From contig JAADGS010000045.1 in NCBI GenBank assembly GCA_013152275.1, positions 33,182 through 97,181 on the forward strand: 64,000 nucleotides of DNA, read 5' to 3'. The stretch is from Actinomycetota bacterium (GTDB taxonomy: Bacteria; Actinomycetota; Acidimicrobiia; Spongiisociales; UBA4744). Positions 34,104-45,119 of this stretch are shown piece by piece; the stretch's first letter is position 1; every line of letters begins with the position of its first letter. The notes under the pieces are model-generated. The model saw only the letters and a list, made by a program, of their open reading frames with translations, did not search any database and was not told the origin of the DNA. Made by a program: the position numbers and the translations under genes.

Positions 34104-34471
34104 CCGATGGGGCGGTCGGTGCTCGCTGCGGCAACGCCGAAGATCTCCTTGATCTGGCGTGGTCGTATCGTCACCTCGAGCAGGAGATGGTGAGCGTGCC
34201 TCCGATTGGCGCACGTACGAACGGCCTTTCTGCACCGGAGAGAGCCGTAGGTGAGCGATCGGTGCCCATCGACTCGCTTTTGACCGAACACCATGCCAGA
34301 GGAATCGGTGTGGGAAAAGGCGTGCTGGACACCGCCCTCGGAGATCTGTGGAACCGTGGGACACCCAGATTCGACATCGCAGTGCTGCCCGGCCGCCGTG
34401 AAAGCAAGAACTTCTTCGAAGCGCAGGGGTTCAAAGCCCGATCGATCGTTACGCACCATGAAGACCTCTGA
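34100..34471 (+). CDS. Short GNAT-like protein
   Basis: A 123-aa protein. The second half resembles the acetyl-CoA-binding part of GNAT acetyltransferases: RGIGVGKGVLDTAL (motif A-like, about 74-87), IAVLPGRRESKNFFEAQGFKAR. The N-terminal part is shorter than the about 150-aa family standard, so the fold may be incomplete or use a partner. The ATG overlaps the previous stop and the end overlaps the Nudix start. Confidence 0.65.
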   Translation: MTDGAVGARCGNAEDLLDLAWSYRHLEQEMVSVPPIGARTNGLSAPERAVGERSVPIDSLLTEHHARGIGVGKGVLDTALGDLWNRGTPRFDIAVLPGRRESKNFFEAQGFKARSIVTHHEDL

Positions 34472-34898
34472 TAGAGCGCCGATTCCGGGCGTCGGTGTCG
34501 TCATCGTGCGCGATGGAGAACTACTGCTGATCCGGAGAGGCCGCGGAGCGAACAAAGGGCTCTGGGCGGTACCCGGTGGCAAGGTCGAGTATGGGGAGAC
34601 CCGCGAGGCCGCCGCCGTGCGTGAGGCACGAGAGGAGACAGGTCTCGAGATCGCCGTTGGAGACGTTGTATGGGTGGGTGATGCGATCGGTCCCGGCGAT
34701 CCGCCCGCTTGGCACTTCACCCTGGTCGATTATGCCGCAAGCGTTATCGGCGGGACACTGCACGCAGGTGATGACGCGGCCGAGATCGAGTGGGTTGCGT
34801 TGGAGGACGTGCTCGAGCGACCGGTTACGCCGACCATGGTCGACCTGATGAAACTCCTGCTCGGCTCGGGAAAGTCCCGCCCGTTCAGAAAGACCTGA
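34458..34898 (+). CDS. Nudix hydrolase (MutT/ADP-ribose type)
   Basis: A 146-aa protein with a perfect Nudix box: GGKVEYGETREAAAVREAREETGLEI (Gx5Ex7REUxEExGU; Gly at about 38). It hydrolyses a nucleoside diphosphate linked to X. The substrate is unknown, though WAVPGGKVEYGE is common in ADP-ribose or NADH pyrophosphatases. It overlaps the GNAT gene at the start and the DUF1015 gene at the end (convergent, 14 nt). Confidence 0.9.
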   Translation: MKTSDRAPIPGVGVVIVRDGELLLIRRGRGANKGLWAVPGGKVEYGETREAAAVREAREETGLEIAVGDVVWVGDAIGPGDPPAWHFTLVDYAASVIGGTLHAGDDAAEIEWVALEDVLERPVTPTMVDLMKLLLGSGKSRPFRKT

Positions 34899-36000
34899 GC
34901 ACGAGGCCCGCACGCGGCTTGGGAACGAAGAGCGTCGTCTTCCGGGGGAAACGGAGCCCCTGATCCGCAGCATCCGAGACTGCGTCTTCCGGTACGGCAG
35001 CCATGAGCAGAACCGCTCCGTCGGGAGCACCGGCGAGCTCGCCGATCAAGCGCTCAGGATCCGGATGGAATACGGCGTCTTCTTCTCCGACACCACACCG
35101 CGGATAAAGCAGCTCGCGCGCCACGGCAGTGCTCGCTTTTCTCCATGACATCGGAAGAGCCTGGAGCGGGCCTGCCTTCGGAATCAGAAGCTTCGATTCG
35201 TCGGCGGTGACCATCGTGATGGAGCCGGGGACCGTCGGCGGCAACGGAGGGGCCGTTTCCACGTCGAAGACGTCGTCGATCTCCTCGACGTCAAGAACCG
35301 GAAAGAACCGGTGAATGGGACGTATCTGCAATCCGCTGCCCTGGGCCGGTGCCACGAAGGTCATGATTGCGTCCCATCCACCGCGGCCTTCACACGAAGC
35401 CTGATACTCGAGTGCTGCAGTGAACCGATGGTGACCATCCGCGATGGCGAGAGGATGCCGATCCACGGTTTCGGCAATCGCCGATGCCCGGCCTTCGATG
35501 TCGTACAGGGCATGACGGACGCCGTCGGCTTCGAATGCAAACCGTGGAGATCCTTCCGGTTCGAGAAGAGCGGGAAGCCCGGGTGCCGGAGAGAGAGCAA
35601 TGATCAGATCGAGATTCGAGCGAGTTGCCCGCAGAAGCTCCAACCGGTCCACTCCGGTATCTGCCATCGTTTCCTCGTGACCGAGAATCCGAGTACCGAT
35701 CGGTTCGAGAGCAAGGGCACCGATGACACCACGTGCCTCCCGCTCGCTGCCCTCACCGGTCCGGTAGCGCATCGTGTAGAGGTAGAAGCGCGGCTCTTCG
35801 TCGACTCGCAGCGTTCCTTCCCCGAGCCAGGCTTCGAGAAGCCTCGCAGATTCCTCATACGTCCCCGGGAGCAGGAGCCTCACCATGTTGTGTGGCGAGG
35901 AGTTACGTAACGTGGCAGCATCGTCGATCATGTCGTATGGCGGGCTGGTACAAGCAGCCACATTGGCCGTGAACGTGGTTCCTCGGAAAGGTGTGAACAT
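34885..36000 (-). CDS. DUF1015 family protein
   Basis: A 371-aa protein matching DUF1015 from the first residues (MFTPFRGTTF, then SPPYDMID) to the C-terminal FVPKPRAGLVLRSF. ADGHHRFTAALEY (about 202-214) is the family hallmark and resembles the GEHR motif of ParB/Srx-fold proteins. The biochemical role is not established to my knowledge. The start at 36000 is fixed by the family N-terminus. It is head-to-head with the HAD gene, and the two start codons share bases. Confidence 0.85.
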   Translation of the reverse strand: MFTPFRGTTFTANVAACTSPPYDMIDDAATLRNSSPHNMVRLLLPGTYEESARLLEAWLGEGTLRVDEEPRFYLYTMRYRTGEGSEREARGVIGALALEPIGTRILGHEETMADTGVDRLELLRATRSNLDLIIALSPAPGLPALLEPEGSPRFAFEADGVRHALYDIEGRASAIAETVDRHPLAIADGHHRFTAALEYQASCEGRGGWDAIMTFVAPAQGSGLQIRPIHRFFPVLDVEEIDDVFDVETAPPLPPTVPGSITMVTADESKLLIPKAGPLQALPMSWRKASTAVARELLYPRCGVGEEDAVFHPDPERLIGELAGAPDGAVLLMAAVPEDAVSDAADQGLRFPRKTTLFVPKPRAGLVLRSF

Positions 36001-36814
36001 GGCGGGAGTTCTAGTCGGTGCAGAGCGGTTCGGCAATGTTCTCTGCGATCTCAACGGTGTCCTGAACCGGGACACCGAGGCGATCCCTCACGCCGGGGAT
36101 GCTCTACAACGACTCGACGATGCGGGATTCGCCATCGTGTTCGTCACGAACAACTCGATGGGAACAGGTGCAGATGTCGCCAACGAGATCGCCCGCCTCA
36201 ACGGCTACGCGGCCTCACCCGATCAGGTCATCACCTCTGCCGATGCCGCTGCCGCACTTCTTGCACCGGATCGACCGGCTTCGATGGTCGTTGGAGGAAC
36301 GGGAATCGTGTCGGCGTTGACCAAACGCGGTATCCCCATCGTCGATGACCCTTCCGCCGCCGAAGCCGTGGTCGTGGGACTCGATGTCCATTTCAACTAT
36401 CGGAGCCTGGACAGGGCGGCGTCTGCCATCCGTGGGGGAGCGCGATTCATTGCCACCAACACGGACGCCACCTTTCCCGGACCAGATGAACTTCGCTCAG
36501 GCGCGGGTGCGATCGTCGCCGCGATCGCCACTGCATCCGGGCAAACGCCGACGGTCGCAGGTAAACCTCACTCTGCCATGCGGACCCTCGTGAAACGGCG
36601 ACTGGTACCGGGTCCCGTGTGGGTAGTGGGGGATCGTCCCGAGACCGATCTGGCCATGGCGAAGGCCGAACATTGGAACGCTGCCTTGGTACTCACGGGT
36701 GTCCTCTCGGACCCGAACGAGATTCCAGCCGACCTGGAACCGGAGCTCGTCACCGCCTCTCTCGTCGAGTTCGCCGATATCCTGACACGCGATCGGTTCA
36801 GCGGAAGGCGATGA
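35999..36814 (+). CDS. HAD-family NagD-like phosphatase with an altered first motif
   Basis: A 271-aa HAD IIA-type protein. Motif I is CDLNGVLNRD (about 14-23), where the usual second Asp (DxD) is Asn. Motif II is FVTNNSMG, the Lys motif VAGKPH, and motif IV VGDRPETD. In mycobacteria the gene at this place (upstream of the small protein and tlyA) is a glycerol-3-phosphate phosphatase. Loss of the acid/base Asp predicts weak or changed activity. ATG at 35999 is the only reasonable downstream start; GTG codons further up are alternatives. Confidence 0.85.
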   Translation: MAGVLVGAERFGNVLCDLNGVLNRDTEAIPHAGDALQRLDDAGFAIVFVTNNSMGTGADVANEIARLNGYAASPDQVITSADAAAALLAPDRPASMVVGGTGIVSALTKRGIPIVDDPSAAEAVVVGLDVHFNYRSLDRAASAIRGGARFIATNTDATFPGPDELRSGAGAIVAAIATASGQTPTVAGKPHSAMRTLVKRRLVPGPVWVVGDRPETDLAMAKAEHWNAALVLTGVLSDPNEIPADLEPELVTASLVEFADILTRDRFSGRR

Positions 36815-37526
36815 TGCGCCGCCGGCGAACCCGTCTGAGCAGTGTTGGTCGCATGAGGGCCGCCACCGCAACGCCGAAGAGGAACCCTCCGACGTGTGCC
36901 TGCCATGCGACACCTGCCGCTTCGACGAAGAACTGGCCGAGGAACCAGAAGAGCAGAAAGACCGAAGCAGGGAGCGCGATCGGAAGGAAGAAGAGGATCG
37001 GGAACACCGACACGACCCGCGCTCTCGGATAGAGAACGAGGTAGGCACCCATCACACCGGCGATTGCGCCCGAGGCACCTATCAACGGCGTGATCGCTCT
37101 CGGGTTGGAGATGACGAAGGCCGCCGTCGCTGCCACTCCCGAGGCCAGATAGAAGAGCGCATACCCGAGTTTGCCGAACGCATCCTCAACGTTGTTGCCG
37201 AAAATCCACAGTACCCAGAGGTTGCCGATCAGATGCAGCAGATTCGCATGCAGGAACATCGAAACGAAGACACTTCCCCACAGATTCTTGTCGGGGAAGA
37301 GGGGTGGAGGCTGCGGAGTGGCCGAGCAGCCCGAAAGATCGCCCTGGTCGAGGAGTGAAGCCGAGGAGAGCTCACATGGAATCGCGGCATGGTGTACCGC
37401 GAACTCGAAGGCAGGTCGCTCACCGTGGGGCTGAACGAAGAAGAACACGAACGCTGCCGCGACGATGATCAGCCATGTGATGACAGGACGAGTGATGCCT
37501 GGGTTCGCGTCCCGAATGGGGATCAA
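36798..37526 (-). CDS. Rhomboid family intramembrane serine protease
   Basis: A 242-aa protein with about six transmembrane segments. HANLLHLIGNLWVLWIFG (the His/Asn helix), LIGASGAIAGVMGAYL with the catalytic Ser in GASG, and the catalytic His in AHVGGFLFG are all present. The start is TTG at 37526 because AGGAG sits 7 nt upstream and the upstream frame is low-complexity Ser. A long loop between helices 1 and 2 has two Cys. It is convergent with the HAD gene (17-nt overlap). Confidence 0.88.
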   Translation of the reverse strand: MIPIRDANPGITRPVITWLIIVAAAFVFFFVQPHGERPAFEFAVHHAAIPCELSSASLLDQGDLSGCSATPQPPPLFPDKNLWGSVFVSMFLHANLLHLIGNLWVLWIFGNNVEDAFGKLGYALFYLASGVAATAAFVISNPRAITPLIGASGAIAGVMGAYLVLYPRARVVSVFPILFFLPIALPASVFLLFWFLGQFFVEAAGVAWQAHVGGFLFGVAVAALMRPTLLRRVRRRRIIAFR

Positions 37527-37566
37527 ATGACTGCTCCTGCCGGGCTGAGATGTGATAATGCCGAGA

Positions 37567-37701
37567 ATGGATGATACGCAAGTCACCGAGCTGCTCGAGA
37601 AACTCGCCGACATGGATCCGGCCGATGCCGCGGAGGTGGCCGAGAAGCTGGCCAAGTTGCTGGCGGATCGGCTCGAAGACAAAGTCGAGGACACGGCCTG
37701 A
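37567..37701 (+). CDS. 44-aa acidic helical protein upstream of tlyA
   Basis: A 44-aa protein (MDDTQVTELLEKLADMDPADAA..., ending in EDTA) predicted as two amphipathic helices. A small protein of similar size sits at the same place in mycobacteria, between the HAD gene and tlyA. Its TGA overlaps the CTG proposed as the tlyA start. An in-frame ATG three codons upstream (37558) is an alternative. Function unknown. Confidence 0.7.
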   Translation: MDDTQVTELLEKLADMDPADAAEVAEKLAKLLADRLEDKVEDTA

Positions 37702-38477
37702 CCAGGCGTAGGCTCGATGTCGAGCTCGTTCGCAGAGGGATTGCTGCAAGCCGCAGCGAAGCCCAGGCCGCCATCGAATCGGGAAAAGTGATGGTTGGAG
37801 GAGTGCCGACCCCGAAGCCGTCCACCATGGTGGACGGCTCATCATCCCTACGTCTCGCTCGGAGGTCGTCGCGATTCGTCTCTCGAGGCGGCGAGAAACT
37901 TGCCGGGGCCCTCGCCACATTCGAAGTAGCAGTTGCCGGGAGACACTGTCTCGATGCAGGAGCGTCGACAGGTGGATTCACCGATTGTCTGCTCCAGGCG
38001 GGAGCTTCATCGGTCGTCGCCTTGGACGTGGGGTACGGACAGTTGGCGTGGAGGATCCGACAGGACCCGAGGGTGCGGGTCGTGGAGAGAACCAACCTCC
38101 GTCACGTGGACCCCGCCGCCATCGAAGCTCCGTTCGAGGTGATCGTCGCCGACCTCTCCTTCATCTCCCTCTGCACCGTTGCTCCGATCCTCGCCGCTTG
38201 CAGCGCCGAGGACACAGACTTCGTCCTGCTGGTGAAACCGCAGTTCGAAGCAGGAAAGGGCAAGGTTGGCAAGGGCGGGATCGTGCGCGACCCTAGGGTG
38301 CATGTGGAAGTTCTCAACAAGGTGATCCACTGTCTCGAGCAAGCAGGTATCGGTGCAAGGGAGCTGATTCGCTCTCCCCTCCGGGGAGCAGGCGGGAATG
38401 TCGAGTTCTTGCTCTGGGCAAGATGGGGACGTGTGACGGTGAATGACGAGAAAGTCGAAAAGGTGGTGCACGCGTGA
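37698..38477 (+). CDS. tlyA: TlyA-type 16S/23S rRNA 2'-O-methyltransferase (CTG start proposed)
   Basis: A 259-aa protein if it begins at CTG 37698. The N-terminal S4 domain (TRRRLDVELVRRGIAASRS, then ESGKVMVGG) is complete only with this start. No ATG, GTG or TTG occurs in frame before GTG 37788, which would cut the S4 domain in half. The methyltransferase part has LDAGASTGGFTDCLL (SAM motif) and DLSFISL, then VKPQFEAGKGKVGKGG. TlyA methylates rRNA at cytidines targeted by capreomycin. The CTG shares bases with the previous TGA, like the ATGA/GTGA couplings elsewhere in the window. Confidence 0.85.
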   Translation: MTRRRLDVELVRRGIAASRSEAQAAIESGKVMVGGVPTPKPSTMVDGSSSLRLARRSSRFVSRGGEKLAGALATFEVAVAGRHCLDAGASTGGFTDCLLQAGASSVVALDVGYGQLAWRIRQDPRVRVVERTNLRHVDPAAIEAPFEVIVADLSFISLCTVAPILAACSAEDTDFVLLVKPQFEAGKGKVGKGGIVRDPRVHVEVLNKVIHCLEQAGIGARELIRSPLRGAGGNVEFLLWARWGRVTVNDEKVEKVVHA

Positions 38478-39277
38478 GGCTGACGATGGTCGTACACGAG
38501 CGGCGTCCACAGGCGGGAGCCGTGGCGCAGCACTTCCGGGAAGGCTGCCTACAGCGAGGCATCGAAGTCGTCGACCAGGACGCAGAGCACGTTGACGCGG
38601 TCATCGCCATCGGTGGCGACGGAACGGTCCTGCGCGCGGCGAGGATCGCACTCGAGTCGGGTGCCGCGCTCCTCGGAGTCAACGTCGGACGGAAGGGATT
38701 CCTGGCCGATGTCGAACCGACAGGACTTCCCGACGCGCTCGACGTGTTGGCGTCGGGCGTGTGGCGCGAATCGGCCCGCATGACGATCCAGGCGCGCATG
38801 AACGCAGGAGAAGCCGCTGTGGGCATCAACGATGTCGTGGTCGAAAAGACCGGAGGGCACAGCATCATCTCGATCGAGGTACGCGTCAACGGTGAACGGT
38901 TCATCGACTATCACGCTGATGGCCTCGTGTTCGCCACCCCGACCGGTTCGACCGCCTACAACCTCTCTGCCGGTGGGCCACTGATGGATCCAGAGGTCGA
39001 GGCGCTGATCATGTCACCGGTTGCACCGCATTCGTTGTTCTCGAAGTCGGTGATCCTGCATCCCGATACCGAGATCAGATGCACGGTGGTCGCCGACAGG
39101 CCTGCCGGCGTCAGTGTGGACGGACGAGATCTCGGAACGGCGTACAACGGCGACATGATCATCATCGAACGCGGATTCGCACAGGTTCGTTTCATCGACA
39201 TTTCGGGTACGTCGTTCCCCCGGCGCGTGAAGGACAAGTTCCATCTCAACGAGGACAGAAGGTCGGTGAGCGGCTGA
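38474..39277 (+). CDS. nadK: NAD kinase
   Basis: A 267-aa protein with AIGGDGTVLRAAR (about 44-56), GVNVGRKGFLADVEP, the NAD-binding loop DGLVFATPTGSTAYNLSAGGPL and the C-terminal VDGRDLGTAYNGD. It phosphorylates NAD to NADP. The GTG start overlaps the tlyA stop and recN starts directly after its stop. Confidence 0.96.
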   Translation: MRLTMVVHERRPQAGAVAQHFREGCLQRGIEVVDQDAEHVDAVIAIGGDGTVLRAARIALESGAALLGVNVGRKGFLADVEPTGLPDALDVLASGVWRESARMTIQARMNAGEAAVGINDVVVEKTGGHSIISIEVRVNGERFIDYHADGLVFATPTGSTAYNLSAGGPLMDPEVEALIMSPVAPHSLFSKSVILHPDTEIRCTVVADRPAGVSVDGRDLGTAYNGDMIIIERGFAQVRFIDISGTSFPRRVKDKFHLNEDRRSVSG

Positions 39278-40870
39278 ATGCTCGATGAGTTGAAGGTTCA
39301 GAACCTCGGCATCCTCGATGATGTCAACATCGAGCCTGGTCCGGGATTGGTGGTCGTCAGCGGTGAGACCGGCGCAGGAAAGACCATGCTCCTCGGAGCG
39401 TTGCGCCTGTTGATGGGCCAACGCGTGCCCACCGACACGATCGGGCCACGGGCAGGAGAAGCCATGGTCGAGGGCCGGTTCGTCATCGATCAGGAGGAAA
39501 CGGTGCTTGCACGGCGCGTCGCACATGGACGGAGCCGCGCCTACATCGACGGGCACATGGTGCCGGCGCGTGTGCTCGAACAGCGGACGCAGTCGCTCAT
39601 CGAGATCATTGGCCAGCACGATCGGCTGAAGTTCGCCCGGCCGGGTGCGATGCGCAACTTCGTCGACGCCGGGGGGATCTCGCGTTCCGCGCTCGAGCTC
39701 TACCGGGACGCATGGCGCAAGGTGAAGGGACTCGAAGCAGACCTTGCGGCACTTGGAGGCGACCGTCGTGCCTTGGAACGCGAACGCGATCTCCTCTCGT
39801 ACCAGCACAACGACATCATGTCTGCCGGTTTCCAGGCCGGCGATGACGAAACCTTGCACCAAAGTGTCGTTCGCCTGCGCAATGCAGGGGAACTGACCGA
39901 GCGCCTCTCGAGAGTACAGGCGGCACTCGAAGAAGCCATGACGGCCGCCGGATCGGCGATCGACGAATTGAGGGCCGTCGCAAGCCTCGACCCGTCGACG
40001 GCCCCACTGGTCACCGAAACCGACGAGGTGGCCGTACGTGCGAGTGAAGTGTTCACCCAGGTGCGCCTGCTCATGGAAGGTATCGAGCACGATCCTGCCG
40101 CACTCGAGCTGCTGGAACAGCGCATTGCACGCCTGTCCGATTTGCGTCGCAAGTACGGCGCCACGCTCGACGATGTGCTCAGTTTCGGTGCGCAGGTGCA
40201 CGACAGACTCGAGCAGTTGGATCGACTCTTGAGCCGGGCGGATGCGACCGGAGACGAGCTGGACGAAGCGAGGAAAGAACTCTCGGCGGCGGGCAGAGCC
40301 CTCCTCCTCGCTCGGCAGCAGGCGGCAGCCGGCATCGAGGCGGAAGCGGCGGAGCACCTTCGCGAACTGGGGTTCTCCAACGCCACGCTTCATCTGGTGG
40401 TGGAGGATGCAGAAGCCGGGGCGAACGGAGCCGACACCGTCCACGTTCTCTTCGCGTCGGATGACCGGCTGACCCCCGGACCCATCGATCGTGTTGCATC
40501 CGGAGGAGAGCTGAGCCGAATCGTGCTTGCTCTTCACCTGGCTGCAGACGTCGGACGCGTTCCCATCGTCGCCTTCGACGAGATCGACGCGGGCGTCGGC
40601 GGCGAGACGGCGCTTGCGCTGGGGAGGAAGCTGGCGAAACTCGCGATCAACCGTCAGGTACTTTGTGTCACACACCTTCCGCAGGTCGCCGCCTTCGCGG
40701 AGCGCCACTTCGTCGTCACCAGGGATGGGACCCGAGCACGCGTCGAGAGCGTGGAGGGGGACGACCGGTTGCGGGAGTTGTCGAGGATGCTGGCCGGACT
40801 ACCCGAATCGGAGCAGGGTCAGAGGCATGCCGAAGAGCTGATCGCCACTGCGCAGGGATATGATGGCTGA
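39278..40870 (+). CDS. recN: DNA repair ATPase RecN
   Basis: A 530-aa SMC-like protein. The N-terminal Walker A SGETGAGKTMLL (about 28-39), IGQHD (about 115), two coiled-coil arms (about 155-360), then the signature ASGGELSRIVLALHL, Walker B IVAFDEIDAGVGG and CVTHLPQVAAFAE. It acts in double-strand-break repair. It starts immediately after nadK, the usual actinobacterial order. Confidence 0.96.
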   Translation: MLDELKVQNLGILDDVNIEPGPGLVVVSGETGAGKTMLLGALRLLMGQRVPTDTIGPRAGEAMVEGRFVIDQEETVLARRVAHGRSRAYIDGHMVPARVLEQRTQSLIEIIGQHDRLKFARPGAMRNFVDAGGISRSALELYRDAWRKVKGLEADLAALGGDRRALERERDLLSYQHNDIMSAGFQAGDDETLHQSVVRLRNAGELTERLSRVQAALEEAMTAAGSAIDELRAVASLDPSTAPLVTETDEVAVRASEVFTQVRLLMEGIEHDPAALELLEQRIARLSDLRRKYGATLDDVLSFGAQVHDRLEQLDRLLSRADATGDELDEARKELSAAGRALLLARQQAAAGIEAEAAEHLRELGFSNATLHLVVEDAEAGANGADTVHVLFASDDRLTPGPIDRVASGGELSRIVLALHLAADVGRVPIVAFDEIDAGVGGETALALGRKLAKLAINRQVLCVTHLPQVAAFAERHFVVTRDGTRARVESVEGDDRLRELSRMLAGLPESEQGQRHAEELIATAQGYDG

Positions 40871-40895
40871 GTTCGCCTCCGGGCTGCTACGCTGA

Positions 40896-43086
<2,191 letters not shown>

Positions 43087-43090
<4 letters not shown>

Positions 43091-44214
43091 TCATTGGAGT
43101 GCCCCGAGAGATCAAACCAGGGGAGCATCGCGTTGCCATCACCCCCGTCGGTGTCCGTGAGCTCGTCGGCCGTGGCCACCGGGTCGTCGTCGAGACCCAC
43201 GCGGGGGAAGGTTCGACGATCCACGACGTCGAGTACGAAGATCAAGGCGCCCAGATCGCCGCATCTGCTCGAGAGGTCTTCGAGATCGCCGATCTCATCC
43301 TCAAAGTGAAAGAGCCGCAGCTGCCCGAGGTTGCGATGCTGCATGCAGAGCAGGTGCTGTTCACCTATCTGCATCTGGCCGCCCATCCGGACCTGACGTC
43401 AGAGATGCTCCAGCGGGACATCATCGGCATCGCGTACGAAACCGTCGAACTTCCCAGTGGAGCGCTACCGCTGCTCGCTCCGATGTCGGAGGTGGCCGGG
43501 AGGATGGCGACGCAGGCCGGTGCCTACTTCTTGGAGAAGGCACACGGTGGACGGGGTGTGCTGCTTGGCGGTGTCCCGGGGGTCATGCCGGCAAAAGTCG
43601 TCATCATCGGCGCAGGCATGGCCGGCACCAACGCAGCGATGATGGCCGCAGGCCTCGGTGCCAGAGTGGTCGTGCTCGACAAGGACGCGGCAAAGCTGCA
43701 GGCCCTGGATGCCCTCTATCGTGGGCGTATCCTGACTCTCTCCTCGAACATGCTGACCCTCGAGGAACAGGTGCGGGACGCGGACCTTGTCATCGGCGCG
43801 GTGCTGCTCCCGGGAGCATCCGCTCCCAAGTTGGTGACCGAGACGATGGTGAAGGAGATGAAACGCGGCTCCGTACTCGTCGACATCGCGATCGATCAGG
43901 GCGGGTGTTTCGAAACGAGCAGAGAAACGACACACCATGACCCCACCTACATACTCCATGAGGTCGTTCACTATGCCGTCGGAAACATCCCGGGCGCCGT
44001 TCCACACACCTCGACCTACGCACTCACCAACGCGACCCTGCCTTACGTGCTGGCGCTGGCCGACGATGGGGTTTCAGGAGCCGTTGCCAGACATCCCGAG
44101 TTGCTGTTGGGGCTGAACATCATCGGCCCGGCCATCGTCCATCGAGCCGTGGCAAAGAGCCTCGAGTTGGAATACACAGATCCAACACCGATCCTCGACC
44201 GCCGGCCGAATTGA
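43087..44214 (+). CDS. ald: Alanine dehydrogenase
   Basis: A 375-aa enzyme: MIIGVPREIKPGEHRVAITP at the N-terminus, KVKEPQ, HLAAHP (catalytic His), NAD-binding VVIIGAGMAGTNAAMMAAGLGA (about 168-189) and DIAIDQGGCFETSRETTH. It reversibly deaminates L-alanine to pyruvate. The GTG start overlaps the Nudix stop. Confidence 0.97.
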
Positions 44215-44221
44215 TGCGAAG

Positions 44222-45112
44222 GTGGATGCGACAAGCACCCAGGAAGGAGTCGAGGAATACCTCGCATCGCTGGTAAGTGAGCGAGGTCTCTCGGCAAATA
44301 CGGTAGCTGCGTATCGCCGCGACCTCGAGCGGTATCTGACGTTCCTCGATGGTCGGGCCAGTACGGCCGGGTCGGTCGTCGAGTTCGTCTCGATGCTCCA
44401 CGGATCGTCATTGGCTCCGTCCACCGTCGCCCGCAAGGTGGCAGCCCTTCGAGGCCTACACCGCTTCCTGGTGGCCGAGGGTTCCAGTGCCGAAGATCCG
44501 ACGGTTTTGATCGAGACGCCAAAACTCCCACGCAGTCTGCCCAAGGCCCTCACGGTGCAAGAAGTGCTGAGCCTGCTGGACGCACCCGATGTATCTTCTC
44601 CGCTCGGCCGCAGAGACCGGGCATTACTCGAGTTCATGTACGCAACCGGTGCACGCGTCTCCGAGACGACCGGCATCGACATGGAGGCGATCGACCTCGA
44701 AGAGCGGACGGCCCTCGTGACCGGCAAGGGTTCCAGGCAACGAGTCGTCCCGATCGGATCGTACGCGGTCGAGGCCATTCGGGCCTATCTGCCCGACCGC
44801 ATGGAGTTGAAGTCGGGACGCCCGGATCCGGGTGCTCTCTTCCTCAGTGCCAGAGGGCGAAGGCTGAGCCGGCAGGGCGTATGGCTGATCGTGCGAACTC
44901 TGGCGCAGCGGGCGGGTATCACCCCGGATCGCGTTTCTCCCCATGTGCTTCGGCACTCGGCGGCGACCCACATGGTGGAAGGGGGAGCGGACCTGAGAAC
45001 GGTCCAGGAAATGTTGGGGCACGCTAGTATCTCAACCACACAGGTGTACACCAAGGTCTCTCCTCAACACCTTTACGAGGTGTACGTTATGTCGCACCCA
45101 CGGAGCAGGTGA
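44222..45112 (+). CDS. xerD: Tyrosine recombinase XerD
   Basis: A 296-aa recombinase. The SAM-like N-terminal core-binding domain (LSANTVAAYRRDLERYLTFL) is followed by the catalytic domain. Catalytic residues are Arg in YATGARVSE, Lys in GKGSRQR, HVLRHSAATHM (HxxR), His in MLGHASISTTQVYTKV and its Tyr. It resolves chromosome dimers at dif with XerC, which is not in the window. The start is GTG at 44222, 7 nt after ald. Confidence 0.95.
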   Translation: MDATSTQEGVEEYLASLVSERGLSANTVAAYRRDLERYLTFLDGRASTAGSVVEFVSMLHGSSLAPSTVARKVAALRGLHRFLVAEGSSAEDPTVLIETPKLPRSLPKALTVQEVLSLLDAPDVSSPLGRRDRALLEFMYATGARVSETTGIDMEAIDLEERTALVTGKGSRQRVVPIGSYAVEAIRAYLPDRMELKSGRPDPGALFLSARGRRLSRQGVWLIVRTLAQRAGITPDRVSPHVLRHSAATHMVEGGADLRTVQEMLGHASISTTQVYTKVSPQHLYEVYVMSHPRSR

Positions 45113-45119
45113 ACACACA

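Noticed and set aside
44222..45112. Integrase of a mobile element
   Set aside because: Length, motifs and position between ald and scpAB match chromosomal XerD; no attachment repeats or cargo genes are seen. tRNA-Pro is 10 kb away without flanking repeats.
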